Source of the DNA: Axinella damicornis | Lineage: Eukaryota; Porifera; Demospongiae; Axinellida; Axinellidae | DNA length: 64,000 nucleotides | NCBI GenBank assembly: GCA_963931865.1 | Contig: OZ007511.1 | Location: 2,533,836 to 2,597,835 of the forward strand | Direction of reading: 5' to 3' | Shown: one piece after another, positions 1-12,100 of the stretch | How positions within the stretch are numbered: position 1 is the first letter of the stretch | How the letters are laid out: each line of letters opens with the position of its first letter | The notes under the pieces: model-generated | Database searches by the model: none | What the model was told of the DNA's origin: nothing | What the model saw: the letters and a program-made list of their open reading frames with translations, nothing else | Made by a program: the position numbers and the translations under genes

Positions 1-28
1 TCTTCCTCTTCAAACCCTAATGACAAAA
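1..28 (-). CDS. Gene B partial exon at the window edge (start of second Calx-beta domain)
   Basis: Acceptor cttcttcag, then codons reading LSLGFEEE. The exon and about 40 bp of its upstream intron match the exon at 63536-63754 and its flank, which fixes the frame and identity despite the truncation. Confidence 0.65.
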
Positions 29-123
29 CTGAAGAAGAAATGCAATGTATTCATCCTCATGTATATGAAACATACATTGTCCCCCTCCTTCCTTGAATTC
101 CCCCCTCCTTGATTGAATTCTCC

Positions 124-154
<31 letters not shown>

Positions 155-3100
155 ACACACACACCACTAGTGGAATGCAGGACATTGGAGGGCGGGACAT
201 TGGAGGGCGAGCCTGAGCGAAGTGCATGCCACATGCAGGACATGCAAGGAGCATGCAGTTGCATTCACATGACTGTCATCAGAATGTGACTGGGCAATGA
301 GCATAGTATACGTAGGCCACACAAATTATGACACTATACATACATTTGTGCACATCACAGCAACTGTGAGTCAGGTTAGCGTTAGCTGAAGCTGTCTAGC
401 AGGTACGTCACCGGCTACGGCGGTAGGTCCACGAGCTCCGTCTTCGTTGTCGCCACCGCATACCGAGGAGGGAGAATGTTCATGGTTCACTTATGCTCTA
501 GCCAATGAATAGTTAGGTTCATGAGTGGTCTCCGTCTTTGTTGTTGCCATCGTCCATCGAACAGGTAGACTGTTCACTATCCTTGCATAGAGGGTTTGTT
601 GAATTTGAATACCGTATAGCGGGAAATTTTCGTACGGTGCTAATTTTCGTATAATTCCGTATGAAGCCTCGAGATACGAAAATAAAAACCGCGAAAATTT
701 AAGCCGTCGAAATTTTAACGTCAAATTTTGAACGGGCAATCGAACACATAAGCGGCGAGCAAGCAATGGCGTTTGTAACGGTATTTCTGGCGTTCGAACG
801 GCCTTCCAGACTCCAGTGACTGTCAGACAGTAAGCCAAGTTCATTCAGAGCAGCAACGATCGGCGTAGCCTCGTTCCAATTACCGAGCGCCTGGGAACGA
901 GGCTACGATCGGCGAGTATGCCGCCAACCAGGTAGCTAATCGTCATTTCTCGCCAACAGCAGAGGCCCAGATATCAGCACTGTAGACGTGGTACTCTCTC
1001 ACCATTGTGCATTGCCTCCACCGAAAACAGAAAACGACACCGTACCATCGATACGTTACGTACATGTAACGATAGGGGGCGTGGCAATATGCAGCGCATA
1101 CGAAAATTAAAATATGAAAATTTCTGCTGAAGGCATTTCAGCCGTTTATACGAAAATTTGCACTTACGAAAATATCCCACTATACGGTACTATTGTGCAC
1201 GTGCAAGTGAATTCGCTAATTTAAAATTTACGGTAGGCCTAAGTGCAAGATCCAACCAAACATCAAACATACACACGCACTGTGCAATGAAGTCACGCTA
1301 GTGTGGGGATCGCCCCAATAAAACCCTAATGGAGGTGTGGAGGGCTAAGTATAAAGTAACAGTACCATCTACACAGGAAAGACTGCCTGTAGATACGGGA
1401 CTGGGCAGCCACCGTAAACAACCATGTCAACACCGTCCGCCCGCCCGTTCGAGTCCGCGGAGAGACAACTTGAACGTTCGTATTTGGCCTCCTCAGCAAT
1501 TCTCAGGTGTAGAGGTGTGGTCTATGCAGGAAATAACATAGTATTCCAAAAGTGAAGTAGTCTCACTACGGATTCGAACGGGCGGGCCGACGGTGCAATC
1601 ACGGAGCAACTTTGACAATGATGGTGCCATTCTTGTCCCGTATTTACAGGTAGCTTTTCCTGTGCTAATTGTGACAAAGAAACTCAATGCAGGCCACCCT
1701 TGCCCTGCTTCTTACAGGGCAGTTGCCAGAATTAGTCTGGGAAAGTGTTCAGTAAGGAAACCTTTGGAGAAATTGGTTATTGGACTTTGACGGTAGTTCG
1801 CAAACAAATTTTATTCTGCACCGTTTGGATCACCGTCTTGTGATCTTCTTCAGGCATGAAGATCACAAGACAGTGATCGAAACGTTGCAAAATAAAATTT
1901 GTTTGCAAACTACCGTCAAAGTCCTAGAACCAATTTCTATAGAATAATGAAACCTTTGGAGTTTACTGAATGTAGGATTTCCAGTTTCCAGGCAGTTTCG
2001 TATTCTGCATACAATTAGGATTGTACTGATGTCTAGATTGGCAAAGCTTAAGGCGGGTGGGCATTTCAGTGGAAACGAACTCCAACAAGAAACCTAGTAA
2101 AAATGGGTATCATTACATTTCAATTTCTAGAATGCTGACATTGTGTAGCCTCGTTCCCAGTCCCACGCCCAGCTTTTCGTCGCTTGCAGTACAGTAAAAC
2201 GGGGAGGGCCTGGTACAGTTCCTCACGTGAGTGACGTCAAGGGTAGAAAGATGGTAGAAAGACCTAAAATGAACGCAGGTCTCAGAACAGCAAGAAGAGT
2301 GAAGGTACCAGGTAACATACCACACTGGCAGGGAGCAACTGTCATACTCACCGAGTGTTGAAAGTGTATAGATGGTTGAAAAACATAGTTCTAAAAGTTT
2401 GTCATTGTCGATTACGTCATGCTCACGGGAGGAAATGTACCAGGCTCTCCCCGCTTTTACGTACTGCAAGCGACAAAAGCTGGGCATGGGACTGGGTACG
2501 AGGCTAGATATTGTGTATTGGTGCTCAGTGCTCAGCCTGCATTAGTGTGTACTTCTCCATACCAATTTACATTCACTGCGATTAGTTACCTGTGGTGTCA
2601 TTGATTCGAACAGATGTATCCTGGAAGAAAACATTCGCTGCTTCAGTAACAGCAGTCTGTGTAGATGGTGTGGGTTCTAGTGTCAGCCGTAGGACTTCAG
2701 TGCCTTCCAAGGCAATGTTATCAGTTGGAAAGGTGATCAGTACTTCAGAGCTCAGCTGCGTTGGATCCTCCCGGTCAAGTTCAATCAGTGTATTACAAGC
2801 TGTGGTGCTGTAGTCACTGGACTCTGTTAAGGAGAACATAGGAACAAAGATGAACTTGACATCCTAATTAAAGATACATACAGCAGGAAAATTTCACATT
2901 CACATTAATAAACTATGAACACTTTAACAACAGACTACATCACAATTTGAATGGCTACACTAACTACTTCATAGCTACAGCCTATAGCCTAGTCACAACT
3001 GCATAATTATATAATAGTCTAGCTAGCTCTCATAACCTATCACTCACCAGTAGTCTCATCCGAGCACCTGAGAGTGAGGTCAACAGTACTAACTCGAAAT

Positions 3101-6100
3101 CGTGCATCTTCATCCAGTGTATTTCCTTTGATGTCCATCCTAACCACAAGAGTCTCTTGCGTAGCTCCTTCATCCACTGACACCACAGTCCTTTCAAAAC
3201 CATGAACTGAGTGGAGACAATAACAACAATCATATCAAGGGTCACCAGAACAGACCCAAGCACAAACTTTTCAATTTGGGGCAAACACAAGTGCACATGA
3301 TGGCAAGAGCATATGATGACATCGTCATCATCATCCTGTGAATGATGATGTCATCATCATCCTGTTCATGATGACATAATCATCATCCTGTGAATGATGA
3401 CATCATCATCATCCTGTGCATGATGATGTCTTCATCATCCTGTGCATGATGACATCATCATCCTGCACTCTTGTATCCCGCAAGAGCCCATGATGACATC
3501 ATCATTGTCCTGCGCTCTTGTATCCCGCAACTGCACAGTTGCAAAAGCATTCCACATTACGATGTCACTTTTGAGACACAAACTGCATGCACGCCATGTC
3601 CATAATGCAGGCCATAAACTTTCGACATTTGCAAAAGCGCTGCCGCAGGATTCCAACAGCAAGCATTCAGCACCGCCATCACAAGGCACTCTTGTGGTGT
3701 TTCTCCAGTGGCTCTGGGAGTGCAGCACAATGGACATCATCCTCTGTAAGCACTAGCTGATCAGAGTGGCTGTACTAGTATGGTTCTCCATGGGCGTGGC
3801 TCAAGGTGGGTGTGTTTTGAGGGATATGGCTCAACAGCAAGTTGCTGGACGTGTTCTGCAAGGCAGCTATGGTGAGGCTAGTGTCTTTCCAGTAGATAAA
3901 TGCGCTCGAAAGTGTGGCCCAGCTAGCGCTGACTTTGCAATACGCTCTTTAGTGTGTTTTCAGCCCTACGGCTGTCCCTGAGCACTTTCACAAACATCTA
4001 AACTTGTCTCTCGCAATGTGCTCTCTCTCTTGTACACAAAGCAATGTCACTGATGATAGTTACCTGAAAGTGTACATACAGTCAGCAAGCAGCTAGTTTA
4101 TAACAGTTGCAGCTGCATGGAATGCCATGCAAGTAATTGGAATTTGCTGCCAGTGTCAGCAAGCGCGTTAGCTGAATAAGGTCTATTGCACTCGCAGCTA
4201 TTACCGTAGGCGCTCTAATTATGCGTCGCTCAAAAAATAATTATTTTTGAAATGTAACGCAATAATAGAAATTCGGTCGCCTAAAAGGTGACGCAAAATT
4301 AGAAATATGATGCATAATTAGAAAATAACTGGATAGTGTGACTTTCGATCGGCGAAGTGCAAACGAAGTCTGAAAAGAGAACAGTAGATCGAGCGAAGAT
4401 GAGGAGTTTAGTCTTAGATCAGTATTTCTCCAAACTGCCAAAGGATGCTCCGCTTCCAGTTTCTTGGAAGCCCAGCGCCCAACCAACAGCAAAGCGATTC
4501 AAGAGAGGCCCTGGACGACCAAGAAAGATTCGCGAGAGACTGTACTCACCTCTCAGCCATCTTGCAAACGTGCCTTTATACAGCAACGGTGACAGGGAAT
4601 GATGACTGCTCGCGGTTCATCCGTACGCTTTCGCGCGAATCTTTGTAGCTGATGCACGCGGTACGATACGTGGTACGATGGCAATTGACCTGTGACGCAA
4701 TAATAGAAAATTAGTATCCGGAACGTGACGCATTATTGGAAATTATCGGTTTGAGACTTTGAATTTTGACGCAGAATTAGAGCGGACGCATAATTAGAGC
4801 GCCTACGGTATACAAACATTATTATTGGCAGTTGAGTTAAATTAGGAGTGGAGAGTAAAAACAATACAGATGTATTACATTGTCATAACAGGACAGTGTA
4901 CTGTACCCTGACTAGTATTTGGGTGACCACAGGGTAGCACACACCCCTCTCTGTGTTTGGCTATGTGTGGGTTTACATAGTGGAAAGGACACGCCCCTCA
5001 CTGCATCAGATACACGTCAGTAAATACTGAATACCGTAGTTGCAGGTTGTTTTTTTTTATTTGCGGTGGGTGAATATTAAATGCGCGAAATATTTTCACA
5101 CAGCTAGGCATAACTGTTAATTCTTCGTCTTCCTGGGCTCAAGTTCACACAGTATAGCTCTTCCCCAACAGCTGCTTCCCATACGTTGCTGTAAACATGG
5201 TAGCAATGCACACACAACTCGATCGCTAACCCGTCCTCCACTGGTGCGGTTACACGTGGCAATAGTAAGTTATTACTGAGCGCAATAATATTCTGACGGT
5301 GATGTTCAGCAATAATTTCCTTCCGTGTAATATTTGTGTCACTTTTAGTGACTAGACTGTGAAACTATTGCCATGCGAAATAATCGGCAACTACGGTAGG
5401 ACAGACCCCCACTCGGTGTTTGGCGTGTCGCACATTAACTTGTAACATTTGCAAATGGAATTCATGAGGCTGATGAGCTCTGTTGCCAATGTCAACTAGA
5501 TCAACTCCACTTATGTTGCCATTTTTCTAAAACCACGCCCACCGATTAAAATGCACGCTCAAAAAATTTAGTATGGCCATAACCGTAGTAGCCATACTGG
5601 CTCCTATGTCCTTGCAACATTTCCACAGACACAGTGTCCTTCACATTACACCTCCAGAAAGCATGCAGATGGCCTAAGAAAGTCCCTTCGTCTGCCTCAG
5701 GCGAGTTGCCCGATTGTGTTCACTACAGCTGCTTTCCCTGATTGCATCCGCCTCAGCTGCTGGTCACCGATTGTGTCTGCTTCAGCTGCTGCTCCCCGAT
5801 TGCATCCTCTTCAGCTGCTGCTCCCTGAATGTGTCCACGTCAGCTGCGGCTTCCTGATTGTACCCCAGCTATTCTGGAAGGTTCCAGCCCTGCCCAACAT
5901 TCTCAAAAATTCTTTGCGGAGTTTGCGGTTCTGAACGTTGGTAGTAATTTTTTCAAAGTATGAAGGTCACACGTCACTATAGTCTAGTTCAACCACATGT
6001 TACACACACACACACTTAAAATATGGATTGCACAGCCCTGCTGAAAACAGTGACCTACAAGGCAAAAGGGCCGTTTAAATCATATTACACATGAAGTGCA

Positions 6101-9100
6101 AAGTGCCTTCTAGAATATCTCAACAACACATACATACAGTAATCCATGAATCTTTTGTTTGTTAACAAATTCGGTTTGAAGTTTATAGCTTTAGCTTAGC
6201 CTAATAAGTTATCACTACAAGCCTACCATAGTGTTCACATTTCCCCCTGAAGACAAGACACACATCAGAACCACCCATTCTTCATCACCAGTATATGTAC
6301 TGACGGTGCAAGTTATCTCACCGCCAATCTTTGGTTGGGAGCTCCAGCTGACTCGGGAAATGTCTCGTGGTACATTGCTGATGTTGTTGCTGTTCGTCGA
6401 GATAGATACAGCGAAGTAATTTTTTTATTTTGCCGTGTCCTCATGTTTGTGGGGGAGTATAGTTGGAATAAACACCCCCTCCCCACTTTACACTCAAAGT
6501 AGTGTGAAAAATGGGGGGGGGGGGGGGGAGGGGGAGTGGGGGGGACTATAGAACCACTACATGATAAAGGCTGAGACTTAATTAAACACATCTATGTATA
6601 GTCTAAGAAGCCATACTCTACCAAATGTGCTTCCTGACCCCTTGTTACAATCTAGATGTGAAGTGTAAAGAGGCGGAACTGTTCCGGCCGTCTGGTTTGT
6701 CCAGACCACGTTTTCAGTCAATTGTAGGCTTACATCAGTAGCTACTGTATACCGGGAAATTTTGGCGACCGTTTCAATTTGGCGATTTGGCGATTCGGAA
6801 GCCAATCACCAATTAAAAAATTGCCAATATTGGCTGGCCAGCTAGATCGACTGTCGGCGCGCGGGAAGTAAGTTCTCAATGAGATTGCAAGACCCAACGT
6901 ACTACCTGCTGAGAGAGAGAGGTCTGCGGAGAAGCGCCTACTACTTCACAGACCGTGAACCAACGTAAACAGACTACAGACTGCTGAACATGCGGTCGAC
7001 TGTGTACCTGTCCTGGGTCCTGCATCACTGCCACAGCGTACACATCATGTGCATTGCTGACCTCCCGGATAGCTGTTCGCCGATCGTGGGCCTCCAGATG
7101 CCGCTGAAAACATGATGGCCACGACACTGCTCTCGGTGCTGCTTCCCATTCTAGCTCGTGAAGTCAGTCATGTTGATCACGCTCACGGCGCGCATAGTGA
7201 TGTCATACTTTTCCGTCGCGGTCGCCAAATTTTATACCGAGCCATTTCAGGCCATTTCACCAAATTTAAGGTAGGAAACATGGGTACCGCGATCTCCGAA
7301 ACCAAGTTGATGGATAAATGGGCAGCATCAAAGCATACACAAGTTTCAGCAATACTTTGCATCAAACTGCTCCCTCTGCTTGAAAATGCCCTAAAACTCA
7401 ATTTTAAGGCCCTCTACGAAACTGAAAATCTGGACCCTCTCCAAGGCCCCACCCACACTCTGACCCCATCATCAATACACACACAAAACAGGCCCAAAAA
7501 CTACGGATGGATTTACCACCTGCTCTCCTCAGTTGCAGGCTACAGCCCAAAACTCACTGCCGCCCTCAAAAACAGAGGTTTGGCTACCCTAGGCTTTCAA
7601 AAAAAATTCCACGCACACCAACTAAAACCGACCAAAGCCAAGGCCAGTTTCCATAAGGTCAACCTACCCCTTGCAAAAATAGGGATGCTTTTCCACGTTC
7701 ACCTCTCGGTTACAGAGTTTTGGCCACACATCTACTGCCTCTCACCAGCCCAGTCCAGCTACCCAACCAGCCAAATTTGCCCTAACACGAAAATGGGCGG
7801 GGCCTGTAATGCCGAAAGGTCAACTCTCTAGAGTACCTTGGCCAGGGAGCTGTCGGAGGCTGTTCACTTTCCAGGCTGTTCTTCGGCCACTTCAGCAGAC
7901 CCACAAACATTCCTGCTCACTCCACCTAGCTATTCACCCTCAGATAGCCCATCGTTACATTCAATAAGCCAGAATAGCTTCTTACGTAAAAAAAAAAGAA
8001 AAAAAAAAAAAAAGAGTGTTCAAACAAATCTTCAAAGTACCGCACGGCCACATCAGAGTACCGATTTGAAACTCGAAAGGGCCGCTAGCCGCATCAAAGA
8101 GAGAAGCCCCCCTTGTTTATTCCGGTTGCCGCCATGGGAAAACGTAAACAGATCAATAACTCTAAATAACTGTATGCGAGTGATGTCATCTCATTAATTA
8201 TTCATGAGCAAAATTGCGCGATTTCGCCGATGCCGTGTTTCCTACCTTAATGGCCGCCAAAACTTACCAAACACAGGTTAGACACTGAGACCAAGGGGAC
8301 GGATCTACGTGATTTAGAAACCCGAGGGCCCTGGGCTGTAGCATGATGTGCACTCACTGCACTGCCTATAATTAAAGAAGCTAGTTGCCATGGAATTTGA
8401 AAGTTGGTATAACAACATAGGATTCTAAGTGCCTAGGGCACTTGCTGTACACTATGGGATTTAGACAACTCCCAGTGATTGGTGGATTTTGTACATGATA
8501 TATTATCCGAGCAGGCTCATGAATCCTGCCCTGTGGTGCTAGTATGACACTAGGGATGTGATTCTGCACTCGTGCAGAACACATGTGTATAGTGGCTTGC
8601 AGTGTGGATAGTACATGCGTGCCCCTAGACCCCATTAGGGATTGCTTTGCACATACCGTATAGTCGTTGTTAAAATATTTCCGCATATGCCACTAAACAC
8701 GAAAATTTATCTTGCGAAATAATTTACGAATACTGAGGGAAGCGGATAAATTACGGTAACAAACACGTGTACTGCACAATTCACGGCCCTCTAGCTGTTT
8801 CAACGATGGACTTCCAGCCTGACTCGAGACGGAAATACCTTCTCAAAGTATCGCTCAAGTGGACGGAGAGGTTCAAGAGGCGGGAGCAGCACATTGAGCA
8901 CATGGTGTGAAGGAGCGGGCCGGAATAGGCAAGTATAGCTACTTACATTTGTCACGACCATGGTGGGTCCACAGCAGCTTGAGTTTTACCGAAGAATCTG
9001 GGTCGGTGAGTTAGTGAAAGAACCATAGTTGCCAAGTTTTCAAAAGCAACTTCAGGGACACTCGGTTGAACGGTGCAACCCCCCCCCCCCCCCCCCCCCC

Positions 9101-12100
9101 CCCCCCAGTCTCGTTCTGAGACGATTTTTCTTTTTGCACACGGAATGTAAAGTCTGGCCCGTGAGACTACCCCCCCCCCCCCCCCCCTCAGTAGAAGGTA
9201 CATGTATACAGACTGCTCTGGTGAAAGAACATATCCATGTATGGTGTGGTGAAGTCGGACGATCAAAGCATGCACCGCACAACACTTCGTTGAATATTGG
9301 GAAACTCCTCTCTCCAAGAATGGCATTCCCTCGCTGCAGATACGTATACAGGTACAGTCCTCAACTTGGCCAATTCTCTACATTGTAGCACATGTTCTTT
9401 CTCTAATTTCCGTTTCCCAGACTGCAACAAGCCTGGGAACGAGAACAGGCCTTGTGTTCGCCAGTAGCCATCTAACATTCCTCCTGAGATGAGAACAGGC
9501 CTATTGCTATTATTTTTCCAGGACAAATGCAGCTTCCGTACGAGACAGGTGACAAGACAAAGAATTCCGGGACTGTCCCGGACGTTTCGGGACACTTGGC
9601 AAATATGAAGAACAGCAAGTACAGCAACGTCAGAGTCGTTAAAAAAAAATTCGCTTCAATCACCACAGTTCGTGAATTTTTTTCAACATGAATAATTGTC
9701 ACACGAAATGATTTTCAACACGAAAATTTCCTGATATGCGGTATTATCATTCACATTGCACATATACTCTAGCCCTGACTACTTAAATTCAGCTTGCTCC
9801 AAGCCTGCAAGTTTTCTTGGCCATCATGTTTCTTGAGGCAATTTCTATTCGGCATAGCCAAAGTGCTCTTGAAATATTGATTTTGTTGCATCTTAACCGC
9901 CAAATGTATAGTTTAGAACCAAATTTAATTCCCGCCAAGTTTTCCGGCTATAATGGTCTATACTCACCAATGCACTGCAAACACTGCCCTGAGATCCGAA
10001 ACCAGAAGCCGTCTCCAAGGCAGCAGTCACTGGCAGTGCTCACACCGGTGACCACATTTCCTCCACAGCTAGCTGCAGCATTGTCATAGCATGTCTGGAA
10101 CTGTGCAGTGCCTGAGGGGAAACATGAAGTGAAGAGTTAATCACTATGTACTTCATGCATCAAGCCCCATTGACGTCTATAGACGTCATTTAGACCCTAT
10201 GCACTTGTAGGGCTTCTCGTCAGTCCAAAAAGGGACCAAAAAGGCTTCAGAGGGCCCAGGGACGACTTTGAGGGACGAACTCAAAATTTGGTCAGATTTC
10301 AGTGCACCTACCCCACTAAATGTACAAGCGGGGGGGGGGGGGGGGGGGGGGGGGGGTATCGAAAGGTCGCCTGTCGTGGGCGTTTTTTTGATTTTAATGA
10401 GATTCATTGACCCGAGGATTTTTGATTCTAATGATATTCATAGACCCCACCCAGGGCCTCGGGAAAACATGCAAATTGGCGGTGTAAGGTGTGCCATCAG
10501 TCAGATCTGGTCCAAGTTTAGGGAAATGCTGGGCGAAAATCCGGCTGACATCCACCTTTGACCTCCGATTGCTGGGCTTGTGGGGGGTCATGAATATCAT
10601 TAATGGTATTGCCAGAGGGGTCTCTCCATGTGTGCGGGCCCCACCAAGTTTGGCCGCTGAGGAGCGAATGCTGCGGGAGAGGAGTACCTACGAAAGTGGT
10701 GTGCGCTGAATGCATGAAAATGTGTTGTCTTGGTGGGAAGAATTCGGTGGTTAAAGGGTTAATAAGCAATACCGTGTATGTATGTACATGTACCTCATCA
10801 CAACCTGGTCATTGCATGCTACCGGTATACGCAACTGAGCAATTGGCTAGTGCATCATCAAATTAGATCCCCACCAAGTTTTCAATGTTCATCGTGACTG
10901 TGATCTCATGCATTGAGTGTCATGCAGGCAGATATGACATCTACTGAACTCTATCGGCTCCAGCACACGTACAATCTGATCGGTACCACCAGATTCAGGT
11001 GTCAGAAATCGACAGCTTTTCTCGTGAGGTGTTTCCAGGCTCTCTCTTCTCCCTCCTGTCATTGAGGAAAGCCTGGGACCAAGGTTAGGTATGTGTTCAT
11101 CCAAAGGCTGTATGCCAGAGGTTGTCTGCATTGAGGTATTGATGGTTGCAGAATATCTTTTAATAGATTCGTTGCAGCTGGTGTCATCACTTTGAGAATA
11201 CGGACGGGTACACCAACATGGCGGCTATTTTGCATTTTTGCGTTTTTGGAGATAGTAGCTTCTATGGCAATCTTGGCCAATGCAATCATGCACTAACAAT
11301 GCTTTTAGTGTGTGGTCAAACGATCAAACATTTACTTGACCAGTAGCTACCCTCTGCCATGACGCTTAGTTACCTTTATGCGCTCTATAATCGTTTGTTT
11401 ACTTTTCTGTTCGAACCTAGAAACCACGTAGAAACCGCTGTGGCATTAACCAATAAGCTCGTGATTACACATTTTGCACTCGTACCAGTGCAAAAAAGTG
11501 TAATCAGCAGCTGATTGGCTGAAAGCAGTGCAGATTACAGAAATAATTGCACTCTCGCGGTATAGGCGTTTTCTACAGAAACTTGTTATCACTTTATGAT
11601 TATGACCAGTACTGCATATGAAACCAATGTATTATGGTACACCAAGATTTTGGCTACTGGATAGTATATGGAAATGCCACGCAAAGCGTGACGAAAGTGC
11701 AACGGCCAACGGGTGTATAAATGTATCCCTAATTTTTCGGCACTCCTTCACTCAAATGAGATAAGGGGATTCCCCAAAGCACATGGCAACCTTGCCTTGC
11801 AAAAACTAGAGGTGTTCATAGAACACATACCCCGCGCTGAACGTCTACAGGCCAGGATGCATGCAGTGCAGCTACAATTGACGTGACATCTCTGCCGATG
11901 CGTATCGAACAGGGCGGCTATCGCGTATACTGTGTTCGTGTATGGCCATATCCATGGTGTGGGAGTGACCGCTTACCGTATATAATATTGTGAAGCTAGA
12001 GAGGTGGGGCCAAATGTTACGAACAATAGGAAATAGCTGGAAAAACAGCCGAAGCAATAGCCATGATGTCTGTGCAGAACATAGATCGTGAGAAAACAGT

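Larger units (their letters stand above)
29..2589. other. Gene B intron: repeats only
   Basis: Contains a C20 run followed by (AC)n at 121-163, a TA-flanked TIR element at 610-1189, a 40-bp minimal Mutator-like element at 866-905 nested inside it, a 67-bp-arm foldback at 1782-1924 and a Mutator-like element at 2146-2506. No further exon was found. Confidence 0.6.
3207..9967. other. Gene B large intron: repeats, one possible microexon
   Basis: Holds a GATGAT-rich repeat (3299-3520), TIR elements (4202-4810, 5032-5398), a minisatellite (5700-5860), the TTAA-flanked element (7270-8246) inside an older repeat (about 6747-8275) and long G/C runs at 6511, 9080 and 9171. The only exon-like stretch is 8947-8997. 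Confidence 0.6.

Noticed and set aside
6226..6372. Possible exon of gene B on the minus strand (YTGDEEWVVLMC)
   Set aside because: Acceptor is present, but the phase does not fit the phase-1 rule and no domain is recognisable.
7112..7831. 239-codon ORF
   Set aside because: Spans the junction of an old repeat and the inserted TTAA element; the second copy has a frameshift.
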